Source: an uncultured Steroidobacteraceae bacterium
GTDB taxonomy: Bacteria > Pseudomonadota > Gammaproteobacteria > Steroidobacterales > Steroidobacteraceae
Direction: 5' to 3'
Assembly (NCBI GenBank): GCA_955652625.1
Contig: CATPBM010000180.1
Location: 1-8,944, forward strand
Length of the DNA stretch: 8,944 nt
Part shown: piece after piece, positions 1 through 6,764 of the stretch
Layout: every line of letters begins with the position of its first letter
Numbering within the stretch: the stretch's first letter is position 1
Notes under the pieces: generated by a model
Databases searched by the model: none
What the model was told of the DNA's origin: nothing
Seen by the model: only the letters and a program-made list of their open reading frames with translations
Program-made: the position numbers and the translations under genes

Positions 1-671
1 CCCTCGGAGTGCCCTGGCGGTGGACCGAACAGCACTACGGGGAACTGCTGGAGGTGGCGGGAGGTTACGAACGGCTTCTGCACGACATGGACGGCCGCGA
101 GGAGGCTCCCGCAGACGCACAGCAGCACGCGTCCCTTGCCAGGATACTCCATCACCTTAAGAACGATATTTACGCAGGCATCGTGCGCCGTGGCGAGCTG
201 CCCTTGCGCGCGGGTGTCGCGCAGTTGCTGGCGGATTGTTCACGCGCCGGCTTGCCGATGGGAATCGCCACTACCACCACCCGCGCCAACCTCGAAGCTC
301 TGCTCGAGTGTCATCTCGGCAGTCACTGGAACAGGCATTTCGCGATTGTGGTCTGCGCTGCAGAGGCGCCGCGCAAAAAGCCCGATCCGCAGGTCTACCG
401 GCTTGCGCTTAAGGCTCTGCGGCTTCATCCGCGCGAAGCCGTCGCGATCGAGGATGCACCGGCTGGCATCGAGGCGGCGCAGCGCGCCGGCGTGCCCGTA
501 ATCGTGACGCGCAGCCATTATTTCGCCGCCTGCGCCGCAGTCGGGGCGCTGGCGGTCGGTCCGTCACTCGGAGGCCCCGAGGGTTGGGAGCCAGGCGCCG
601 ACCCGCGCGCCAAGCGTATCGGTCTGGATCAGATCATGCGCTGGTATGCGCGCAGTGCTTGGGGGCAATGA
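1..671 (+). CDS. CbbY-like HAD-superfamily phosphatase (subfamily IA), 5' end cut off by the window
   Basis: The reading frame is open from the first bases, and the GTG at base 9 is internal: Leu-Gly-Val-Pro-Trp-Arg-Trp continues back through it. The HAD nucleophile motif (DxDGT) must therefore lie upstream of the window. The remaining motifs are visible. Motif II is in IATTTTRANLEALL (bases about 264-305), the motif III lysine is in RKKPDP (about 372-389), and the motif IV acidic pair is in AIEDAPAGIEAA (about 441-476). The GG-ER stretch after the Trp-rich N-terminal segment, the TTTT run and the C-terminal tail ending near MRWYA resemble CbbY proteins, which dephosphorylate xylulose-1,5-bisphosphate, an inhibitor of Rubisco. 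That specificity is inferred from resemblance. Another small sugar phosphate is possible, and no Calvin-cycle gene is visible here. The gene ends 13 bases from the convergent receptor gene. Confidence 0.88.
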   Translation, partial: LGVPWRWTEQHYGELLEVAGGYERLLHDMDGREEAPADAQQHASLARILHHLKNDIYAGIVRRGELPLRAGVAQLLADCSRAGLPMGIATTTTRANLEALLECHLGSHWNRHFAIVVCAAEAPRKKPDPQVYRLALKALRLHPREAVAIEDAPAGIEAAQRAGVPVIVTRSHYFAACAAVGALAVGPSLGGPEGWEPGADPRAKRIGLDQIMRWYARSAWGQ

Positions 672-684
672 GGTCCCGCCGCAG

Positions 685-3090
685 TCAATTCCAGCTTAGT
701 CGCACCCCGGCCCAGATCGCCCGCGGCTGCGCGGGTGAGACTGCGTTTTCACTGGGCCAATCCGCCGGATTGGGAATAAATGACCCGTCTGGATTGAAAG
801 AGCTGCGGGTCAGGAATCCAGCCGTGGAATACTCCTTGTCGAACAAGTTGACGAGGCGGGCGAAGATTTCGGCGTTTTTAGTTATGTGGCAGGTGCTCTG
901 CAGATCTACCACGGCGTAACCGGGGATCCATCCCGTTCCTGCGATGTGTGCGCCGTTACCGTTCGTGCCCCCGGCCTGATTGGCGTTATTTTCATTGCCG
1001 TGAAGGTAAGAGCCGGAGGCCACGACCACGTTGCCACCGACGTCCCATCCTCTGCTCAGCTTGTAGTCAAGGATCAGCCGACCTGTCTGGCGCGGAATGA
1101 GCGGAATCCGATTTCCGGGGCGCACAAGAATATTGCCGTCGGCATTGGCGGTGCTGTTCGATGCGGCACTCACTGCGAAGTTCGACTGAAAGGTGGCATC
1201 GACGAAGCTATACGTCACCTGCCAATGCAAGCCGCCTTCCTTACCGCCCAGCGCCAAATCAAGCCCCTGGCGGCGCGTATTGCCCACGTTGTCGAAATAG
1301 CCCTGATTGGTGGCAGTCGCGACAAATTGGATATCGTTGCTGTTGAGGGTGTGGAACAGGTCCGCGTTCCACACCAACCGTTGATCGGGCAGATTACCCC
1401 GTATGCCCACCTCCGCCGTTCGAGCGACCACTTGCTGCAGACCCGGGTCGCCCGCGAAGGCGTTGGGCAGACCACAGGGCACCGCCGGATTGGCGCAACC
1501 GAGTTCGATTACCGTCGGTGCACGACTCGCCTCGTTGTAGTCGGCATAGAGGGTCAAGGCATCGGTCGGCGTTACCGTAAATCCGATAGCCGGGTTGACC
1601 CGGCTGAACGTGTGATCACCGATGAGAGGGCGAGCCTCGTCAAATCCCGAGCCGACATCGCCCACGTTCGTGTCCACGCTGTATCCGTTGAGCGTCTCCG
1701 TGTTGCGGTTATAGCGAACGGACAGCGTGAAATGGAGTAGCTTGTTCGGCGACAGGGTATCGGTCGCATACACTCCGTAGATCTTGCTGTCTCCGCTGAG
1801 CGAGATGACCGTTTCATCGTTGAAGGGGCTGACCTCGTAAATGAGTGTTCGCGCCGCTGTCAGCTGCCCGTACTGGTAAGACTGGGCAAACCTGTCGTCC
1901 GAGTCGCTGTAGTCCGCACCGAGGATCGCCTGGTTGGTCCAGGCGGACAAATCCTGCGAATCGGTGAGCTGTCCGCCGAAGCCTTTGGTGCGCTGGGTCA
2001 GGTGCGACGTCGCGTTCTGGGCGGCTGCGCAATAGGTAAGCTCGGCTCGACTGGCGGGCTGTGCCGTGCAGTCGCCTGGCCCGGTGTAGTTGTTGTCGAG
2101 GTAGCTATTGTTGATGTTGCCGTTGATGGTGGCCGTGACCAGATGGCGATAGTAGATGTTCCCGGACAACAGGAGCTTCCCCGTCAGGAACTGGGTTCCC
2201 GTAAGGTTCACTAAATTGAGGAGATTTTTCGTGAAGTCGGGCGTGTAGATTGCCTGGCGTCGAAAGTCCAGCATACTGGTGGGAATGGCGCCGTTGCCGT
2301 ACAGGCGGGTATCCGCGTAGGTGTAGCTCAGGTCGATGTCGGTCTTGTCGGTTTGCCAGCCGACCTTGCCGAAGCCCTGATAGACCTGCGTCGGCGAGTT
2401 ATCGCGCCAACCGGTCTCGTCGAAGTAATTTCCTGACAGGAAATAGTCGAAGTTGCCGGACTCTCCGCCGGTCTCGCCCTCGAAGGACCGCCTGCCGAAA
2501 GAGCCGCCATACGCTTCGAACTCGGTCCCCGGATTATCATGTCCGCTCTTGGTATGTACCGCGAGCGCTCCACCCAGGGTATTGAGCCCGAACACCGGAT
2601 TGGAGCCCGACATGAGGGTCACCGTGGAGACGGCCGACTGCGGGATCAGGTCCCAGTTGACGGTGTCGCCGAATGATTCATTGACGCGCACGCCGTCCAC
2701 GTACACCGACAAGCCCTCGGGCGTACCAAGGAGCGGGGAGGCCGTGAACCCGTGGTAATTGATGTCCAATTGAAACGGGTTGTCCGCGCTCCCGCTGACG
2801 TTGATGCCGCTGAAGTTGTTGTTCAGGTAATCCGCAAGGCCCAGAGTCTGCTGACGCTGCATGTCCTTGCTGTTGGCGGTCTGTACGTTTGCGGGTATTT
2901 GATTCAAAGGCAGGCCGAGACCGGACAGCGGCGTGTTGGCGATCACGGTGACCTGCGGAAGCTCCTGTGCGGTTGCCGGATTACTGGGGGATGCCACGGT
3001 CGCCTCGGCCGCAGACGCGACGAGCGGCAGCGATGAGGCCGCGAGGCAAATGAATGCCCACAGCCGCAGTATCGGAGCCGAATGTGCCAT
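685..3090 (-). CDS. TonB-dependent outer-membrane receptor, ligand unknown
   Basis: This 801-residue protein is full length for the family. Residues 1-28 form a signal peptide (Arg9, hydrophobic core, VASA-A cleavage region). A TonB-box-like stretch, LPQVTVIAN, lies at 44-52. The plug domain spans about 55-180 and includes VYVDGVRVNESFGDTVNW (129-146) and SNPVFGLNTLGGAL (163-176), a combination typical of TonB receptor plugs. The rest alternates short aromatic-rich beta strands with Asn/Gly-rich loops. It ends in NLFDKEYSTAGF and a final GVRLSWN with an aromatic penultimate residue, as expected for a BAM-assembled barrel. Cysteines pair at short range in likely extracellular loops (C341/C354 and C532/C539). 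The ATG is preceded by GGAAA about five bases upstream. The gene is divergent from the M28 peptidase. Siderophore, vitamin, peptide or glycan uptake cannot be told apart from sequence. Confidence 0.95.
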   Translation of the reverse strand: MAHSAPILRLWAFICLAASSLPLVASAAEATVASPSNPATAQELPQVTVIANTPLSGLGLPLNQIPANVQTANSKDMQRQQTLGLADYLNNNFSGINVSGSADNPFQLDINYHGFTASPLLGTPEGLSVYVDGVRVNESFGDTVNWDLIPQSAVSTVTLMSGSNPVFGLNTLGGALAVHTKSGHDNPGTEFEAYGGSFGRRSFEGETGGESGNFDYFLSGNYFDETGWRDNSPTQVYQGFGKVGWQTDKTDIDLSYTYADTRLYGNGAIPTSMLDFRRQAIYTPDFTKNLLNLVNLTGTQFLTGKLLLSGNIYYRHLVTATINGNINNSYLDNNYTGPGDCTAQPASRAELTYCAAAQNATSHLTQRTKGFGGQLTDSQDLSAWTNQAILGADYSDSDDRFAQSYQYGQLTAARTLIYEVSPFNDETVISLSGDSKIYGVYATDTLSPNKLLHFTLSVRYNRNTETLNGYSVDTNVGDVGSGFDEARPLIGDHTFSRVNPAIGFTVTPTDALTLYADYNEASRAPTVIELGCANPAVPCGLPNAFAGDPGLQQVVARTAEVGIRGNLPDQRLVWNADLFHTLNSNDIQFVATATNQGYFDNVGNTRRQGLDLALGGKEGGLHWQVTYSFVDATFQSNFAVSAASNSTANADGNILVRPGNRIPLIPRQTGRLILDYKLSRGWDVGGNVVVASGSYLHGNENNANQAGGTNGNGAHIAGTGWIPGYAVVDLQSTCHITKNAEIFARLVNLFDKEYSTAGFLTRSSFNPDGSFIPNPADWPSENAVSPAQPRAIWAGVRLSWN
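717..738 (+). terminator. Candidate terminator hairpin of the HAD gene, inside the antisense receptor gene
   Basis: A nine-base-pair stem (TCGCCCGCG pairing with CGCGGGTGA, one G-T wobble) closes a GCTG loop. It begins 45 bases after the HAD stop codon, and a short TTTT run follows at 746-749. The run is separated from the stem by seven bases, so it is not a textbook intrinsic terminator. On the opposite strand no T tract follows, so the hairpin would not stop the receptor transcript. The same bases encode the receptor residues S-P-A-Q-P-R-A near its C-terminus. GC-rich coding DNA produces such stems by chance, hence the low confidence. Confidence 0.3.
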
Positions 3091-3217
3091 CAGGTTTCCG
3101 TGAGGGGAAGCGTGCGGCGACTAAGCGTGTTAGCCGAGATCAGTTATCCTATCGCGAGTGCGCGTCAGGTACGTGCATGCTACCGTTGCGGCCGTCTCAT
3201 TGGCGCGAGGAGTGGCC
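3091..3217. promoter_or_regulatory. Divergent intergenic region between the TonB receptor and the M28 peptidase
   Basis: These 127 bases lie between two divergent start codons and should hold both promoters. It is GC-moderate, with its most AT-rich patch near 3138-3153. TATCCT at 3145-3150 could be a -10 element for the peptidase, and its complement strand reads TAGGAT close to the same place for the receptor. Neither has a convincing -35 hexamer at 16-18 bases. A short GGTA/TACC inverted repeat surrounds GCATGC at about 3168-3184. I could not recognise a Fur box or any other named operator. Confidence 0.4.
3208..3212 (+). promoter_or_regulatory. Shine-Dalgarno AGGAG that decides the M28 peptidase start
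   Basis: AGGAG ends five bases before GTG at 3218, an optimal spacing. The longer frame could begin at GTG 3158, but no purine-rich ribosome site precedes that codon. ATG at 3227 is 14 bases downstream of the AGGAG, which is long but possible. Starting at 3218 also places the positively charged n-region and hydrophobic core as in an ordinary signal peptide. Confidence 0.6.
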
Positions 3218-4906
3218 GTGATTGCTATGCGTGAGCCTGGGCGACCCGCAGTAGTCTTTGCCGTGGCCGCGATGGCCGCGACAGCGGCGGCGCCAGCCGC
3301 GCCGGTTCCCAATGCCATCGAGCAGGTGGCACGCACCCACATCACGCGAGGAGCCCTCGAGGCGCCCATCCTGTTCCTGTCCTCGGACTTGCTGGAGGGA
3401 CGCGGGCCGGCCACGCGGGGTGATCAGCTCACGCGGCTGTACCTGCAGACGCGGCTGCAGGACATGGGCTATCAGCCCGCGTTTGCCAATGCCATCTGGC
3501 AGCAGCCCTTCGACATCGTCGGCATGCAGGCGCAGTTTCCGCAGACCTGGAGCTTCCAGGGCCAAAGCGGGCGTGTCGACCTCGCCTGGCGCAACGACTA
3601 CATCGCCGCGAGCGGCCTGCAGAGCGAGAGCGTCTCGATCGACAACGCCGAGCTGGTGTTCGTCGGCTACGGGATCCAGGCGCCCGAATTCCAGTGGGAC
3701 GACTTCAAGGGCGTAAATCTCACGGGGAAAATCCTCGTGATGATGAACAACGATCCGGACTGGGATCCGAATCTTTTCGCCGGCAAGCGCCGCCTGTACT
3801 ACGGCCGCTGGGACTACAAGTACCAGAGCGCGGCGCGCCAGGGTGCAGCGGGCGCAATCATCCTCCACACCACCGCCTCGGCGGGCTACCCGTGGCAGGT
3901 GGTACAGAGCTCATGGGGCGGCGAGCAGTTCGAGTTGCCCGCCGGGAACGAAGCGCGCTTGCGCCTGAAGGCCTGGGCCACCGAGGAGGCGATCCGCAAG
4001 CTCGTGAAGGCCGGCGGCCAGGACCTGGACAAGCTGCTCGGTGCCGCGCGCTCGCGTGACTTCAAGCCCGTGCCGCTTGGCATCCGCACCTCCATCGCCT
4101 TCACCACGAAGCTCTCGCGCGTTCAGACCGCGAACGTCGGCGGCCTGCTCCCGGGGAGTGATCCGCGGCTGGCTGCGCAAGTGGTGGTGCTGTCGGCCCA
4201 CCACGATCACTTCGGCATCGGCGAACCCGACGCCAGCGGGGATCGCATCTACCACGGCGCGGTGGACAACGCCTCCGGCTGCGCGCAGGTGCTGGCGATA
4301 GCACGTGCGTTCGCATCGCTCCCGCAGCGGCCGCGCCGTTCGGTGCTGGCGCTGTTCGTCGCGGGCGAGGAGCGCGGGCTGCTCGGTTCCATGTACTACG
4401 CCCAGCACCCGACGTTTCCCGCGGGCCGGATCGCGGCCGACATCAACATCGACGGCGGCAACATTTTCGGCCGCACCCGCGACGCGACGCTCATCAGCAT
4501 GGGCAAGTCCTCTCTGGATGCGATCGCGGAAAGCGTGGCCAAGTCGCAGGGGCGCGAGCTGAAGCCCGACCAGTTTCCCGATCGCGGGTACTACTACCGC
4601 TCCGATCAGTTCTCGTTCGCCAAGATCGGCGTGCCGGCGCTGTTCTTCAGCGACGGCACCGACTTCATCGGCCGCCCCGCGGGCTGGGGCCGGCAGCGGA
4701 TCGAGGAGTGGGAACTGAAGAAGTACCATCAGCCGGCCGACAAGCTCGACGGCAGCTGGAATTTCGACGGCATGATCGAGGACGCGCGCCTCGACATGCT
4801 CTCCGCGTGGCTCATCGCCCAGGCCGACGCCATGCCCACCTGGAAACCCGGCGATGAATTCGAGGCGGCGCGCAAGCGCGCCCTCGCCGCAGTCGCAGGC
4901 CACTAG
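3218..4906 (+). CDS. Exported M28-family zinc aminopeptidase with PA-like insert
   Basis: Numbering is from the GTG at 3218 (562 residues; a 582-residue form from GTG 3158 is less likely). Residues 1 to about 28 look like a Sec signal peptide (REPGR, then an Ala/Val-rich core ending in Ala-Pro), which places the enzyme in the periplasm or outside. A PA-like segment lies at about 120-260, including YKYQSAARQGAAGAIIL. The M28 catalytic domain follows. Its co-catalytic zinc and active-site residues are all recognisable: H328 and D330 in SAHHDHFG, D350 in GAVDNASG, E384 (general base) and E385 in GEERGLLGS, D412 in INIDGG, and H504 in KYHQPADK. Family members release N-terminal residues from peptides. 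The exact preference is unknown, and other M28 substrates such as glutaminyl peptides are possible. The gene is probably co-transcribed with the aminotransferase 19 bases downstream, and the amino acids it releases would suit that enzyme. Confidence 0.93.
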   Translation: MIAMREPGRPAVVFAVAAMAATAAAPAAPVPNAIEQVARTHITRGALEAPILFLSSDLLEGRGPATRGDQLTRLYLQTRLQDMGYQPAFANAIWQQPFDIVGMQAQFPQTWSFQGQSGRVDLAWRNDYIAASGLQSESVSIDNAELVFVGYGIQAPEFQWDDFKGVNLTGKILVMMNNDPDWDPNLFAGKRRLYYGRWDYKYQSAARQGAAGAIILHTTASAGYPWQVVQSSWGGEQFELPAGNEARLRLKAWATEEAIRKLVKAGGQDLDKLLGAARSRDFKPVPLGIRTSIAFTTKLSRVQTANVGGLLPGSDPRLAAQVVVLSAHHDHFGIGEPDASGDRIYHGAVDNASGCAQVLAIARAFASLPQRPRRSVLALFVAGEERGLLGSMYYAQHPTFPAGRIAADINIDGGNIFGRTRDATLISMGKSSLDAIAESVAKSQGRELKPDQFPDRGYYYRSDQFSFAKIGVPALFFSDGTDFIGRPAGWGRQRIEEWELKKYHQPADKLDGSWNFDGMIEDARLDMLSAWLIAQADAMPTWKPGDEFEAARKRALAAVAGH

Positions 4907-4925
4907 CGCAACGGAGACAAAGCGC

Positions 4926-6122
4926 ATGTTCGAGCGCCTCGAGCCCATCACCGCCGATCCGATCCTCGGCCTCATGGCCGCCTGTCGCGCCGATCCTGAT
5001 CCGCGCAAGGTGGATCTGGGTGTCGGGGTGTACCGCGATGACCGCGGGGACACGCCGGTGCTTGCGGCAGTGCGCCAGGCGGAAGCCGCGCTCATCGCCG
5101 CGCAGGCCACCAAGACCTACGTCGGCCCTGCAGGCAACGCCGGATTCAACCAGCTGATGGAGCGCATGGTGCTGGGAGCGGAGCATCCGTTGCTGAGCTC
5201 CGGGCGAGTGCGCAGCGTGCAGACGCCCGGTGGCTGCGGGGCGCTGCGCCTGGGGGCGGAGCTTATTCGCCTGGCATCTCCCACTTCCGTCGTGCACGTG
5301 AGCACGCCGACCTGGGCGAATCATGTGCCGTTGCTGTCCGGGGCCGGACTTAAGCTCGAACCGTACCCGTACTACGATCGCGCCACGGGCGGGGTGCAAT
5401 TCGAGACGATGATGGCGGCGCTCGAGCGTCTGCCCGCGCGCGCGGTGTTGCTGCTGCACGCCTCCTGTCACAACCCCACTGGAGCGGACCTGTCGCAGGG
5501 GCAATGGCGCGAGGTGCTCGCCCTGGTGAAACGCCGCCAGCTGCTGCCATTCATGGACATGGCGTACCAGGGACTTGGCGAGGGCCTCGAGGACGACGCC
5601 TTTGGCATTCGCCTGTTCTGCGCGGAGCTTCCCGAAGTGCTGTGCGCCGTGTCGTGCTCGAAGAACTTCGGACTTTACCGTGAGCGCACCGGAGCGCTGC
5701 ACGTGATCAGCGCCACCACCGCCGCGGCGGAGGCCACCTTCACCCAACTGGTGCGCCTGGCGCGCGGTATCTGGTCGATGCCGCCGGATCACGGCGCCGC
5801 CATCGTGCACGGCATTCTGGGTGATGCGAGCCTTGCCAGAGCCTGGGCGGAGGAGCTGACGGTGATGCGCCGGCGCATCCAGGGCCTGCGGCGTGCCGTG
5901 GTGGAGCAACTCAGAGCACACTGCCCACAGCGCGACTTCGGCTTCATTGCCGCCCAGCACGGCATGTTCTCCTTCCTCGGCGTCAGCACCCAGCAGGTGC
6001 GCGAGCTGCGCGAGAGGCATCACATTTATATGACCGATGACAGCCGCATGAACGTCGCGGGGTTGCGGCAGGAGAACCTCGAGTACTTCGCGCGCGCGGT
6101 GGCGCAGGTGCTCGGCGGGTAA
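4926..6122 (+). CDS. Aspartate/aromatic amino acid aminotransferase (class I, AspC/TyrB type)
   Basis: This 398-residue PLP enzyme has the length of E. coli AspC and TyrB. It swaps an amino group between an amino acid and a 2-oxo acid in the cytoplasm. Landmarks, with classical aspartate aminotransferase numbers in brackets, are Y65 (70), W130 (140), N183 (194) in SCHNPTG, D211 (222) and Y214 (225) in FMDMAYQG, Schiff-base K246 (258) in SCSKNFGLYRER, R254 (266), R280 (292) and R374 (386), which binds the substrate alpha-carboxylate. Oddities: the phosphate-binding Thr/Ser of the GG(T/S)GAL motif is Cys104, and the segment after R280 reads GIWSMPP where AspC has ANYSNPP. R280 suggests dicarboxylic substrates are still accepted. 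The neighbouring changes leave aromatic versus aspartate preference open. ATG 4926 has GGAG at 4913-4916, nine bases upstream. The frame remains open further upstream into the M28 gene, but that part has no family similarity. Confidence 0.93.
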   Translation: MFERLEPITADPILGLMAACRADPDPRKVDLGVGVYRDDRGDTPVLAAVRQAEAALIAAQATKTYVGPAGNAGFNQLMERMVLGAEHPLLSSGRVRSVQTPGGCGALRLGAELIRLASPTSVVHVSTPTWANHVPLLSGAGLKLEPYPYYDRATGGVQFETMMAALERLPARAVLLLHASCHNPTGADLSQGQWREVLALVKRRQLLPFMDMAYQGLGEGLEDDAFGIRLFCAELPEVLCAVSCSKNFGLYRERTGALHVISATTAAAEATFTQLVRLARGIWSMPPDHGAAIVHGILGDASLARAWAEELTVMRRRIQGLRRAVVEQLRAHCPQRDFGFIAAQHGMFSFLGVSTQQVRELRERHHIYMTDDSRMNVAGLRQENLEYFARAVAQVLGG

Positions 6123-6137
6123 GACCTGCCGGCACGC

Positions 6138-6149
6138 CCGCCGTGGCGG
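6138..6149. terminator. Weak hairpin in the 39-base gap between convergent aminotransferase and lrp genes
   Basis: CCGCC and GGCGG form a perfect inverted repeat around GT, effectively a four-base-pair stem with a four-base loop. An eight-base palindrome, TGCCGGCA, lies just upstream at 6127-6134. These are the only structures in the gap between two converging stop codons and could form a bidirectional stop signal. There is no T tract on either strand, so Rho-dependent ending is at least as likely. Confidence 0.2.
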
Positions 6150-6161
6150 TAAGTCAGCTGC

Positions 6162-6671
6162 TCACTCGGGCACGATGATGCGATGGGTCGACTTCACTTC
6201 CTCCATGACGAAGTAGGTGTGGGTCTGCTGCACGCCGCGCACTGAGGCGATGCGATCGCCCAGGAAGCGCCGATAGCTCTCCATGTCGGTGACGCGCACC
6301 TTGAGCAGATAGTCGAACCCGCCGGCCACCATGTGGCACTCCATCACTTCATCGTGCGCGAGCATCACCTGCTTGAAGCGCTCGAACGCGTCGGGAGTGG
6401 TGCGATCGAGCGAGACCTCCACGTAGGCGAGCAGGCCCAGGCCCAGTCGTCCCGGGTTCAGGCGTGCGAAATACCCCTCGATATAGCCGCAGGATTCCAG
6501 GCGCCGCACACGCTCGAGCGTCGGTGTCACGGTGAGGTGCACCTCGCGCGCGAGCTGCGAGACCGCCGCGCGCCCATCCTGCTGCAGGCGCGCGAGCAGG
6601 CGGCGGTCGATGCGATCCAGTGCACGATCGGTCTTGGCAGGGCCGGTGTCGGAAGCCTGTAAGTGTGCCAT
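6162..6671 (-). CDS. lrp: Lrp/AsnC-family transcriptional regulator, probable regulator of putA
   Basis: The 169-residue protein has the standard Lrp layout. The N-terminal winged helix-turn-helix covers about 18-66 (LDRIDRRLL opens it, and the recognition helix falls around TPTLERVRRLE). The ligand-sensing RAM domain covers about 80-160, with ECHMVAGGFDYLLKVRV and THTYFVMEEVK. These stretches closely match what I recall of E. coli Lrp, more so than typical AsnC or BkdR paralogues. Lrp proteins form dimers to hexadecamers, wrap DNA over several phased sites and respond to leucine or other amino acids. The gene is divergent from putA across 102 bases, the arrangement seen for PutR-type Lrp regulators that activate putA with proline. 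That role is inferred, and a global Lrp is the alternative. No convincing Shine-Dalgarno precedes the ATG (upstream reads AATTAACTGCC). Confidence 0.93.
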   Translation of the reverse strand: MAHLQASDTGPAKTDRALDRIDRRLLARLQQDGRAAVSQLAREVHLTVTPTLERVRRLESCGYIEGYFARLNPGRLGLGLLAYVEVSLDRTTPDAFERFKQVMLAHDEVMECHMVAGGFDYLLKVRVTDMESYRRFLGDRIASVRGVQQTHTYFVMEEVKSTHRIIVPE

Positions 6672-6681
6672 GGCAGTTAAT

Positions 6682-6753
6682 TTGACTATTAAAGACCGTA
6701 AAATGGACGATTATTCTCTGTAATTCAGTTTACCATGAGATCAATTGACTATT
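6682..6753 (+). repeat. Three related phased nonamers, putative Lrp binding sites
   Basis: TTGACTATT occurs exactly at 6682-6690 and 6745-6753, and a 7-of-9 version, TGGACGATT, at 6704-6712. Start-to-start distances are 22, 41 and 63 bases, close to two, four and six helical turns, so all three would face the same side of the DNA. Aligned on their ATT core to the published E. coli Lrp consensus YAGHAWATTWTDCTR, the fifteen-base windows starting at 6682, 6704 and 6745 match 9, 11 and 10 positions by my count. The first copy lies 10 bases from the lrp start codon and the last 20 bases from the putA start, suggesting autoregulation plus control of putA. Confidence 0.5.
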
Positions 6754-6754
6754 C

Positions 6755-6764
6755 TATAAAAAGG
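6755..6764 (+). promoter_or_regulatory. putA -10-like TATAAA and adjoining AAGG ribosome site
   Basis: TATAAA at 6755-6760 matches five of six bases of the sigma-70 -10 consensus and is immediately downstream of the last nonamer. The best -35-like hexamer, TTTACC at 6729-6734, is 20 bases away, too far for a strong promoter. AAGG (6761-6764) is nine bases before the putA ATG and is the likely ribosome site. If TATAAA is the true -10, transcription would begin at about 6767 and this ribosome site would be excluded, so the two calls compete. Confidence 0.3.

Noticed and set aside
886..1740. A 284-codon open frame on the plus strand inside the receptor gene
   Set aside because: It is antisense to the conserved TonB receptor barrel, and its translation has no recognisable features.
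1900..2400. Lower GC in the receptor gene than in the genes to its right, suggesting horizontal transfer
   Set aside because: Outer-membrane barrels are rich in Asn, Tyr, Thr and Asp, which use AT-richer codons. That explains the dip, and no mobile-element remnant or boundary repeat is visible.
3158..3217. A 20-codon N-terminal extension of the M28 peptidase from GTG 3158
   Set aside because: No ribosome site precedes it, and it would put a second charged stretch in the middle of the signal peptide. AGGAG before GTG 3218 gives a better start.
4867..4882. A perfect hairpin, GGCGCG with CAAG loop, near the end of the M28 gene
   Set aside because: It lies inside the coding sequence (A-R-K-R-A) with no T tract, and the next gene starts 44 bases later with its own ribosome site. 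It is probably a chance product of GC-rich codons.
3911..5113. A 400-codon open frame on the minus strand opposite the M28 peptidase and the start of the aminotransferase
   Set aside because: It spans two well-supported plus-strand genes, has no recognisable domain and no separate regulatory context, so it is a codon-bias shadow.
4812..6023. A 403-codon open frame on the minus strand opposite the aminotransferase
   Set aside because: Its translation resembles no family, is rich in His/Arg/Ala, and lies opposite a gene with intact catalytic motifs. Long antisense frames are expected in GC-rich coding DNA.
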